From: an uncultured Oxalobacteraceae bacterium
Lineage (GTDB): Bacteria > Pseudomonadota > Gammaproteobacteria > Burkholderiales > Burkholderiaceae_D
Assembly: GCA_903893945.1 (NCBI GenBank)
Contig: CAITOF010000099.1
Span: 31,170 to 95,169 of the forward strand
DNA: 64,000 bases
Direction: 5' to 3'
The stretch's first letter is position 1. The number at the start of each line of letters is the position of its first letter. Position numbers and translations under genes: made by a program. Positions 8,846 through 17,300 of the stretch are shown one piece after another. The notes under the pieces are model-generated. The model saw only the letters and a list, made by a program, of their open reading frames with translations. It ran no database searches and had not been told where the DNA came from.

Positions 8846-9412
8846 TTAAAGTTTGGCGTGGCTGTATATCCAGAGCACTTTGGAAATACTGTCACCTGAA
8901 TTGCGGTAGCGATAATACGTGCCGCTGGGGTAAGCCAGACTGTCTCCGGCTTTGACGTGAAAATACTGTTCACCCAGCCAGAGTTCCATTTCACCTTCCA
9001 GCACATAGGCCGCTTCAATGCAGCCGGACTGGATCAGCTCATGGCTGCTTTCCGAATCCGGATCCATCAAGGTCATCTGCATCTGGAAATTGCCGGCCAG
9101 ATTCGGTGACAGCAGAAAATCGGTAATGCCACCGGCATAGCGCAGCATCGGCCGCTGGTTGGCACGTACAACCACGCCGCGGTCGGCAGGTGTGCTTGGG
9201 CTAAAGAAAATATGCTCCGGAACGCTCAGTGCAACCGATAGATTAATCAGATCCGTGATGGTGGGTTCTGATTTGCCGCGTTCCAGCTGCGACACAAAGC
9301 CCACCGAGCGATCAATCGAATCCGCCAGCGCTTCAAGAGACAGTCCGCGTAACTTGCGCAAATTGCGGACCTGCTCTCCCAGCCAGGTGGATTCTGATTT
9401 TGACGCTAACAT
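8846..9412 (-). CDS. XRE-family regulator with C-terminal cupin sensor domain
   Basis: This transcription factor of 188 residues has an N-terminal helix-turn-helix (about 12-66: L-R-K-L-R-G-L-S-L-E-A-L-A, then V-G-F-V-S-Q-L-E-R-G-K-S-E-P-T) and a C-terminal cupin (about 110-185: E-G-E-M-E-L-W-L-G, then V-K-A-G-D-S-L-A-Y-P-S-G-T). The architecture matches PuuR and related regulators in which the cupin binds a small effector. It sits inside the catabolic operon, between the GcvT-like gene (24 bases upstream) and the small cupin, so it probably controls this operon and perhaps the neighbouring transporter. Confidence 0.92.
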   Translation of the reverse strand: MLASKSESTWLGEQVRNLRKLRGLSLEALADSIDRSVGFVSQLERGKSEPTITDLINLSVALSVPEHIFFSPSTPADRGVVVRANQRPMLRYAGGITDFLLSPNLAGNFQMQMTLMDPDSESSHELIQSGCIEAAYVLEGEMELWLGEQYFHVKAGDSLAYPSGTYYRYRNSGDSISKVLWIYSHAKL

Positions 9413-9436
9413 GGCTCTGATTAACCGGAGTGGTGC

Positions 9437-10651
9437 TTACATGTCTTTCGGTGGCGTCAGTTTCTTGCGCTCGGGGACATAAAACGGTTTCTCGGTGATG
9501 TGACATTGAAACATTTTACGTTCCCAGCGGCATTCACGATGCAGGTAAACTTCAGCCCACATCTCGTGTTTGCCGTCAAAATAAGGCGCTTCCAGAAATG
9601 CCAGCGCGATATTCTGTTTAAGGATCGGTGACCAGAGCGCCGAAGTAATTTCACCAATCTGGTTCATGCTTTCCTTGTCGCTGTAAATCAGTGCGCCATC
9701 GGCCTGCTTGTTCCAGTCAATATCAAGCCCGACCAGTTTATAGCTGAGCCCCTTCTTCTGTTCCCTGACCAAGGCCCGTTTGCCGGTAAAGTTCGGTTTC
9801 GTCATGTCAACCACCCAGTCCAGACCGAGCTCAAACGGAGTGCGGTTACGCTTAGGACGTGTCGTCTGAAAACACGACATGAATTCAACATTCACCAGTA
9901 TCAGGCCGGCTTCAATGCGCACCATGTTCAAGGCTTCCGAGCCTATCATGCGTATGCCCAGTGGCGCACCGGTGGCAAACAGTGTCTGCCACAGGTTGTC
10001 GGCGTGCTGTGCATCGATCCAGAGTTCATAACCCAGATCACCGGTAAAGCCGGTACGCGAGATGATGACTTCATAGCCATTCAGGGTGAACACATCGAGC
10101 TGGAACGGTTTCAGATTTTCCACACCGGCAAAGCCCATTTTTTTCAGGATATTGCAGGACACCGGACCCTGAACAGCGAGCGCAGCCACCTGTTCGGTGA
10201 TTTCGGTAATCGTTACATCGTAACCAAAGGCAGAATCTTCCAGCCATTCGGTCTGGCGCTCGGCACAGCATAAACGGAATTCAGTTGCTGACAGGCGGAA
10301 TACAGTGCCGTCTTCCACCACATGACCATTGTCATTGCACCACACAGTGTAGACCACGCGTTTGGGCAACATCTTCCTGATGTTACGTGTCACCAGTCTG
10401 TCCATGTAGCGTTCGGCATCTGGGCCGGTGATCTGATACTTGATCATCGGGCACAGGTCAAACACGCCGCAGGAATTACGCACCACAAAATATTCCGACG
10501 CAGAGCTGCCGAAATTGGTCAGGGTGGTGTAGCCACCCCATTCTTCGTAGGCATCATTCTGAATCAGATGTTTGTACGAATTATAAAAATGCGTTTCCAG
10601 AATGGGACGCTCAAACGAAGGGCGCTGGTTGTTCGCGGTATTGGCAATCAT
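9437..10651 (-). CDS. GcvT/DmdA-like folate-dependent aminomethyl- or demethyl-transferase
   Basis: This protein of 404 residues belongs to the glycine-cleavage T-protein superfamily. Visible hallmarks are R-N-S-C-G-V-F-D-L-C-P (near 60), L-A-V-Q-G-P, R-T-G-F-T-G-D-L-G-Y-E-L-W (near 210) and a C-terminal barrel domain with F-T-G-K-R-A-L. These enzymes move a one-carbon unit from an N-, O- or S-methyl or aminomethyl group to tetrahydrofolate. ATG 10651 is chosen because GGGAGGA lies just upstream and it sits 1 base after the stop of the previous gene; a longer open frame would run far into that gene. Genes for GcvH and GcvP are absent, so it is more likely a dedicated demethylase-type enzyme than the housekeeping T-protein. 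Confidence 0.85.
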   Translation of the reverse strand: MIANTANNQRPSFERPILETHFYNSYKHLIQNDAYEEWGGYTTLTNFGSSASEYFVVRNSCGVFDLCPMIKYQITGPDAERYMDRLVTRNIRKMLPKRVVYTVWCNDNGHVVEDGTVFRLSATEFRLCCAERQTEWLEDSAFGYDVTITEITEQVAALAVQGPVSCNILKKMGFAGVENLKPFQLDVFTLNGYEVIISRTGFTGDLGYELWIDAQHADNLWQTLFATGAPLGIRMIGSEALNMVRIEAGLILVNVEFMSCFQTTRPKRNRTPFELGLDWVVDMTKPNFTGKRALVREQKKGLSYKLVGLDIDWNKQADGALIYSDKESMNQIGEITSALWSPILKQNIALAFLEAPYFDGKHEMWAEVYLHRECRWERKMFQCHITEKPFYVPERKKLTPPKDM

Positions 10652-10652
10652 C

Positions 10653-12224
10653 TTAGTTTCCTCCCTTTGTAGACTCAAGTACCTGTTTTGCTGCATTGCG
10701 TCCGGCCAGTCCCATGACATTTCCACCCGGGTGACTGCCGGCGCCGCACAGATACAGATTGCCGACAGGTCCGGCATAGCGCGACAAGGCAGCCACGGGA
10801 CGGTTAAACAGGAACGACTCAAAGACCATTTCAACATGATGCCAGTGACCGCCCGTCATACCGAATTCACGTTCGATATCGCGTGGTGTCAGCAATTCCG
10901 CTTTCACGACCAGCGCCTTGATGCCTGGCGCATGACGTTCGAGCTGATTCAGGATGTTGTCCAGACAGGCGGCGCGGTTGGCATCTTCCTGTTCGCTGTC
11001 ATCGTAGGGCAAATACTGAACAACGGCCGACAACACGTGTTGTCCGTCTTTCACCAGACTCTGATCCGATACCGACGGGACCGTAATTTCCAGTACCGGT
11101 GCTTTGGGATATTCTTTGTATTTGCTCGGATTGAAGGCCAGCTCAATGTCGTCCAGTGAAGGTGCTACCAGGAAGCGGCTGCCCAGCTGGGATGCATCAA
11201 CGCCGTTGAATTTGGGCGCACCTTTCAGCACCAGATGCAACTTGCCGGCTTTGCCGCTTGAACGGATGTTGCGGATCCGGCGCACAAACCCGGTATCCAG
11301 ATGTTCAACCTCAACCAGTTTCAGGAACGTCTGTTTTGGATCGGCATTGGATATCACGTTGTCGGCCAGGATCTGTTCACCGTTGTCCAGTTCAACACCG
11401 ACCGCATTCAGATTCTCGACCAGAATCCTTTTGACCTTGGCACCGGTGCGGATTTCTGCACCGGCTGCTTTGGCGGCTGAAGCAATCGATCTGCTTAACG
11501 CACCCATGCCACCTTGTGGCAGCGACAATCCGGTAGCGCCATTATGCGAGTAACCGGCCTGACGACACAGGTAGGTCAGGACGCTGCCCATGGAACGTGC
11601 AGCCCATTCACTACCCAACAGGGCGTCCATGGCAATAGCGGCTTTTAACTGCTCGTTGGTGAAATATTCGTCCAGCAGATCATAAAAATTCATGCCGATG
11701 ATGCGTAAAAATTCGCGCATGTAGAATCGACCCAGTTTGCGCAGACTCCAGCCCAACCCCGCCAACTCGATCCGTTCCGACCAGGTTTCGATTGAAATCC
11801 GTGGCGGGATTTTATTCAGGATCGGACGCAATACAGTCGCAAAGCGCTGCATGTCAGTGGAAAAACGGCCAAAGGCGACTTTATCTTCCTCGGATAACGA
11901 AACTCCAGCGATCGTATTGCCGTCAAACGTGATGGTGTTGCCCGATTCACTGATGGACAGGGTTTTGATCTGCTTTGCAGAAAACGTCAAACCATGACTG
12001 GTCAGTTTCAGGTCACGAATTAAATCAGCGGGCATGGCATACAGCAAATGCGCGCCGCTGGATACCGACGCACCGGGCGCCAGTTCGCGAGTGCGGGCTG
12101 CACCACCGATGTCGTTGGCTGCTTCCAGCACCAGTACCGATTTTCCGGCGCGCGCCAGATAAGCAGCACAGACTAAACCGTTATGCCCACCACCAATGAC
12201 TATGTGTTGATAACGTGATGTCAT
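10653..12224 (-). CDS. FAD-dependent oxidoreductase, phytoene desaturase (CrtI-like) family
   Basis: This flavoprotein of 523 residues has an N-terminal dinucleotide-binding fold I-G-G-G-H-N-G-L (11-18) followed by V-L-V-L-E-A and G-G-A-A-R-T. Near the C-terminus is the second FAD contact L-Y-L-C-G-A-G-S-H-P-G-G-N-V-M-G-L-A-G, the usual ending of COG1233 proteins. It has no carotenoid gene neighbours (no crtB or crtE), so a role in catabolic oxidation or dehydrogenation is more plausible than pigment synthesis. It overlaps the upstream paralogue by 4 bases (ATGA). Confidence 0.9.
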   Translation of the reverse strand: MTSRYQHIVIGGGHNGLVCAAYLARAGKSVLVLEAANDIGGAARTRELAPGASVSSGAHLLYAMPADLIRDLKLTSHGLTFSAKQIKTLSISESGNTITFDGNTIAGVSLSEEDKVAFGRFSTDMQRFATVLRPILNKIPPRISIETWSERIELAGLGWSLRKLGRFYMREFLRIIGMNFYDLLDEYFTNEQLKAAIAMDALLGSEWAARSMGSVLTYLCRQAGYSHNGATGLSLPQGGMGALSRSIASAAKAAGAEIRTGAKVKRILVENLNAVGVELDNGEQILADNVISNADPKQTFLKLVEVEHLDTGFVRRIRNIRSSGKAGKLHLVLKGAPKFNGVDASQLGSRFLVAPSLDDIELAFNPSKYKEYPKAPVLEITVPSVSDQSLVKDGQHVLSAVVQYLPYDDSEQEDANRAACLDNILNQLERHAPGIKALVVKAELLTPRDIEREFGMTGGHWHHVEMVFESFLFNRPVAALSRYAGPVGNLYLCGAGSHPGGNVMGLAGRNAAKQVLESTKGGN

Positions 12225-13831
12225 ATCAGATCCCCTTTACCTAAATCGTACAATACTTCACGAGCCGCATTCGCGCCCGGTGCGCCCATCACGCCACCCC
12301 CCGGGTGAGTCGACGAACCGCACATATACAGACCACGCACAGGTGCGCGATATTGTGAGTAACCCGGAATCGGGCGGTTGAACATCAGCTGATCCATGGT
12401 TAATTCGCCCTGGAAAATATTACCTTCGGTCAGTCCCGTTTCAAGTTCAATGTCTTTCGGTGTGCGAATTTCCATATGCAGGAATTTCTGTTTGAAATCG
12501 GGGCTGAAATGCGAGATGCGGTCGACAATGTGGTTACCAAACGCCTGTTTGCGCTCTTCGTTCCATTCGCCGGCGGCCAGTTTGTAAGGGCAGTACTGAA
12601 CGAAGACCGACATCCAGTGTTTGCCTTCCGGTGTCATGGTCGGATCAATAATCGATGGTATCAGCATATCCAGCCAGGGTTTGTCGGACCAGCGGCCTTC
12701 TTTCCAGTCGTCGTACGATTTTTCAAGTTCGTTCAGACTTTGCGAGATATAAATGCCGCCGCTGACCGCCGGTGAGTTTTTGGGTACGCCGTGGAAGGTC
12801 GGGACACCACTCAGCGCAATATTGACTTTGCCGGAGGAGCCGCGGAAGCGGAAGTTTTTCACACGTTCGACCACCCATGCCGGCAATTCGTTGGAATCGA
12901 CCGCATTGAATGTGCGGCGCACATCCATGCCGGAGACAACCAGTTTGGCGGAAATGGTGTCACCATTTTCCAGATGCATACCCTTGATCTTGCCGTTTTC
13001 GACGATGAATTTCTCGACGCCGGCGTTGACCTGCACGGTACCGCCGGAAGCGATAAACGAATCGTTCAGCGCTTTGGACACCGAACCCATACCGCCACGT
13101 GCAAATCCCCATGCACCCACGGTACCGTCAATATCGCCCATCGCATGGTGCAGCAACACATAGGCAGTACCCGGCGAATAAACACCCAGTGCCGTACCGA
13201 CCGTGGCGCTGCCGGCCAGATAGGCTTTCAGATTGTCGTTTTCCAGATATTCGTTCAGATAATCGCCGACACTCATGGTGTAAAAACGGATGGTGTCCAG
13301 AATCTGTTCCTCACCCAGGCCGTACAGGCGTTTGCCCAGGTAAATCAGTTCCATGATGTCGCGTGGTTTCATCGAGGTCGGATCAGGCGGGGTACGCATT
13401 AACAGCGGTTTAATGAATTTACATTGTTTGACGATATCCGCACTCAGGCGTTCATACGCGTTGGCGTCGTGTTTGGATAAACGTTCAAGATCGCGACGCA
13501 TGACATCATGGTGCCAATGACCGGTGATCGAGTCGAAACTGCCGTCTTTCTGCTCCATGATCTGGATTCCGCCTTCGTACGGAATAACCTGCAGGCCGTA
13601 TTTGTAGAGCTCAAGCGAGCGCGCGATTTCTTGTCTGAAAAGGCTGTAAACGTAGGAGCAGTTCGAATAGGTAAAGCCGGGATAGCGCGAAATACTCGTG
13701 GTTGCGCCACCTATATGGCCGTTGCGTTCCACCACCAGTACTTTAAGCCCCGCTCTTTGCAAATAACATGCAGCGACTAGCCCGTTATGTCCGGCGCCAA
13801 CAACGACGGCATCGTATTGATCTTGTTTCAT
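12221..13831 (-). CDS. FAD-dependent oxidoreductase, phytoene desaturase-like, first gene of the operon
   Basis: This is a paralogue of the next gene: V-V-V-G-A-G-H-N-G-L at the N-terminus, G-G-A-T-T-S, and a C-terminal L-Y-M-C-G-S-S-T-H-P-G-G-G-V-M-G-A-P-G-A-N-A-A FAD contact. ATG 13831 gives 536 residues and begins seven residues before the flavin-binding strand, as expected; the frame stays open upstream to 13897 but that part lacks family likeness. A weak GGATA lies before the start. Two adjacent, translationally coupled COG1233 genes suggest the products form a heteromer or act in sequence. Confidence 0.9.
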   Translation of the reverse strand: MKQDQYDAVVVGAGHNGLVAACYLQRAGLKVLVVERNGHIGGATTSISRYPGFTYSNCSYVYSLFRQEIARSLELYKYGLQVIPYEGGIQIMEQKDGSFDSITGHWHHDVMRRDLERLSKHDANAYERLSADIVKQCKFIKPLLMRTPPDPTSMKPRDIMELIYLGKRLYGLGEEQILDTIRFYTMSVGDYLNEYLENDNLKAYLAGSATVGTALGVYSPGTAYVLLHHAMGDIDGTVGAWGFARGGMGSVSKALNDSFIASGGTVQVNAGVEKFIVENGKIKGMHLENGDTISAKLVVSGMDVRRTFNAVDSNELPAWVVERVKNFRFRGSSGKVNIALSGVPTFHGVPKNSPAVSGGIYISQSLNELEKSYDDWKEGRWSDKPWLDMLIPSIIDPTMTPEGKHWMSVFVQYCPYKLAAGEWNEERKQAFGNHIVDRISHFSPDFKQKFLHMEIRTPKDIELETGLTEGNIFQGELTMDQLMFNRPIPGYSQYRAPVRGLYMCGSSTHPGGGVMGAPGANAAREVLYDLGKGDLI

Positions 13832-14368
13832 AGGGTATCCATGGAAGTCTGTTTTGGGATTGAATTCACCGTGTCGCATCATCGCGGTGTGCTGCAATGC
13901 TTATGATACGTTCGTTCAATATAAAGTAAAACGTGCCGCAAGCCAAGCATTTTTCTGAATAATTTATTTTTTCGTGAAAAAAAATGCTTAATTTTCATCA
14001 GGTTCGGCGCAAGTGTTATTAAAACCATACTTTACTAACCTGTGGATTTACTTCCAGGAAATCCAGCCCGGCATACAGGGCATAAAATATAAAAAACACA
14101 ATTCTTGAGACCTGTGACACGGACCCGCTTGACTGTCTGGCGCAACCATCGTACGCGTACTTGCCGTGTTGCGGCAGGTGGTCACGCCATACCGGAAGCC
14201 AGCATAGGCGAGCGCTGCACAAGCGCACAGCGCCATGTGGTCGGTCAAGATGAAAGGCGGCAGGGGGGGCACGTGGTACAGACACGCACCGTAATAGTAC
14301 GAGCTAGGCGCCGCCCGGACAGAACTGCATAATTCAAGCTCCCGCATTCTACTCATTTCCAGTTCGTC
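13832..14368. other. Divergent intergenic region between the FAD operon and the effector-like gene
   Basis: This 537-base stretch holds the promoters of two divergent units. The part next to the FAD operon (about 13920-14040) is A+T-rich, with runs such as AATTTATTTTTT and GTGAAAAAAAA. The part nearer the large plus-strand gene (14100-14330) is richer in G+C. Short open frames exist on both strands there, but none has a ribosome-binding site, a recognisable domain or the base pattern of the neighbours. I could not place a convincing -35/-10 pair. Confidence 0.5.
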
Positions 14369-17300
14369 ATGAAAATAGCGTCGACCCGCCGGATATTTGC
14401 CTTAGAGCGCTCGCTCGATGCTGGCGATATTCAAACGATCCGCTCCAGGAGGTCGATGGATGAAGTCGCCAGTTTCTGGGGACGCATGGCCGACTGGTTC
14501 TGCGGCACCAATAAAGAAGCTGCCAAAGCCGCCTTGTACCTTTTCTTTCATGCAGAGCATGATGCTGATAAATTTAAGGCGCACCTGGAACTTAAAGCAC
14601 TGGTCGATCGACCTTACCGAAGCAATTTCAATTCCTGCCTGGACACAAGATTACCTCTTTTAGCTAAGCCGTACCGTCTGGAAATCCGGATGGGTGACGA
14701 CACGCTGTGTCAGGAAATAACGTTAAGCGGCGCGGACCTGAAAGGACTGGACTTGACGGAGGTTGATTTCAGGGACGTTGACCTGACTAACGCCGACCTG
14801 AGCGGCGCGAATCTGGCCGGTACTAACCTTGGCGGGGTAATTTTGAATGGAGCCAGACTGGTCGGGACCCATCTGGAAGATGCCCACCTGAAACGGGTGA
14901 GTATGGTCAAGGCCAACCTGTCCGGCGCCCATCTGAGCCGGGCCAATTTTACAGATTGCACGGTGACCGGCGCTGATTTTCAATGGGCGACACTGACACA
15001 GGCAAACTTTTTATGGACAAAGCTGGATGGAGCCTCGTTTAATCGCGCGGATCTGAGCGGGGCCAGATTGACAGGCGTTGATATCAGTAAAGCCAGTTTT
15101 ACAGTGGCCGGTCTGGACGGCGTGCACATGGATCTGTTGGCAGGCAACGTCGATATGGGAACGGATGACGCCCTGTCCACCATCATTGCAGACGGTATCG
15201 TAAGCTCGATCGCATCGATAGACGACAGCTTCGGTCAGTTGAGAGCGCGTTTGATCGTCCAGCTTTATGGTTCGCCGCGCTGGCTGAATGACACGCAGCG
15301 ATTCGCCAGTTTAGCGGCTGGCTATAACAAACATGCGTTTATCCGGAACAATAAAATCATTTCAGACCAGATTCAGCAAAAGATGGTTGACCCCAAAATA
15401 AAAATGGCCAATCGGGGTGAATTGACGATCGATACGGATGAGGAGTTACTCCTGATTTTAAGCAGCATACAAGCCCGGTTATCAAAAAACAGATTGGACT
15501 TCATACACGACAATCTGCAATTTTTTGAACAGCTCATGCACCAGAGTCTCGAGCATCGAGACCCGCGCATCAGCCAACTGGCCGTCTCTGTTTATGGAGA
15601 CTGTTTCCAGACACCCGAGGTCAAGAAATTTGCCGGCGACAACCCGTGGGTGACAGATCTTCTGAGGCGCCTTTATGTTTTTGCGATGATGATCAGGAAT
15701 ATACAGCTATTTAATGAAAACTTTGGCTCCGAACGAATGACTGCCCAGCGTCTGTTTTCAGAATTCGCAAAAAGTCCCAATGAAAAACCCCAGCAGACCC
15801 TCGACGCATTTTTTAAATTGGGCGATGTTATCAATGGCATGAGCAATACGAAATTCAGGTTAAAGAAATCGGAACACTCGTCAAATGTGGAGCTTCAGAT
15901 AGACGTGGATACTGTGGTCATGAGTCGCCGCTTGTCGTTGTCGGGTTTGGATCTGAGTCGCAGAGTGTTGATCCAGTGTGATTTGCACGGGGTCAATCTG
16001 GCAAACGCCAATCTGTCGGGCGCGAAAATTATTGGCGCTGATTGTACAGAGGCCGATTTTACCAACGCGTGTTTAGACGACGCCGTCGTGCAAGAATCGT
16101 GCATGCGGGGCGCAATACTGAACGGGACGCAACTGTGTCGAGCGCATCTGACAAATGTCATAGTCGATGCAGCCAATGGTACCGGCGCCGATTTGACGGA
16201 GGCACAGCTGGTCGGTGTCAGCATGAAATCCACTGAATTGCGCAATGCAAAACTGACAAAAACGCAAATGGCGGACACCGATTTGGAGGGGGCCAACCTG
16301 ATGGGCGCCAATCTGCACAATGCAAACTGCGCCGCGGCCAAGTTTCCAAAGGCAAATCTGAGGCGTGCCACATTGACGAACACAACACTGGTTAAAGCCA
16401 ACCTCAGCGAAGCCGATTGTAGTGGAGCCGATTTTACCGGATCCGATTTAAAGAAGGCAATGTTGTTTGATGCCGTCGCGCACGGCATCATTTTGAATCG
16501 CGCCAATTTGGACGGAACATTCTTTTCAGACGCTGATTTGACCGGCGCCAGTCTGGTCGGTGCTGAATTACAGGGGACGCGGTTGGATTTCGCCACGTTG
16601 ACCGCTGCAGATTTTTCTGCAGCGAGAATAAATAGTGTCAATGTGCGCAATGTCGATTTTACTGACGCCATTCTTGCAGGTGCGTCATTCGAGGGCATGT
16701 TTTCGAATATTAATGCAAACGTTTTGAATGTGCATCTGAATCATCTGCATCACACCAATCAAAATGGGCGAAGCGTGTTAACTGCAATCAACTCAATCGG
16801 AGACGACTACCGGGGCGCCGACGGTAGTATTCTCAAGCTGAGTCTCATGCATACACTGCTGAAAGATGTTTTATCCCGTCACAACGATCCGGAAATTCAC
16901 CCTGCCCTGATGGATATCTGGAGCTACAATCCGATCTATTATAACGACAAAGAAATTCTGGATTACATTCAAACAACGATCCTGATTCGCCAGATCACCG
17001 AAGGTACTCAGGGCCAACTGTCTATCAGCAGTGAATTTGAACTGCGCCTGCTACTGGATATCGTGCAAAATAAGCAGGGCAAGCTGAAAGAAGAATTCAT
17101 GTTGACCCGTAACGGTTTTTTTGTACAGTTGATGATGTGGAGCCTCATGCATGACAACGCAGCAATCAGATCAGCAGCGCGTGCCCTGTACACCGACTAT
17201 GTCGGCTTCGCGGAACTTGCAGCGGCATTCGACTACCTTAAGATTGGTGGTTTTGTCGTGCCGCTGAATGACGGGAAAGGCCCCTCGTTCTCGCTGATCG

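Noticed and set aside
10653..13831. Carotenoid biosynthesis locus
   Set aside because: No phytoene synthase or other crt genes; the GcvT-like and cupin neighbours point elsewhere.
14048..14356. Open frames on both strands in the gap upstream of the effector-like gene (minus 14019-14356, plus 14105-14332)
   Set aside because: They have no ribosome-binding site, no recognisable domain and unlikely amino acid composition; they overlap each other.
15895..16698. A 267-codon minus-strand open frame opposite the second pentapeptide block
   Set aside because: The periodic pentapeptide codons on the plus strand create a repetitive, stop-poor antisense frame.
14717..16700. Repeated short motif in the DNA of the pentapeptide blocks considered as a tandem repeat array
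   Set aside because: The repeats are degenerate at DNA level and come from coding for A(D/N)LxG units; there are no spacers, so it is no CRISPR or satellite.
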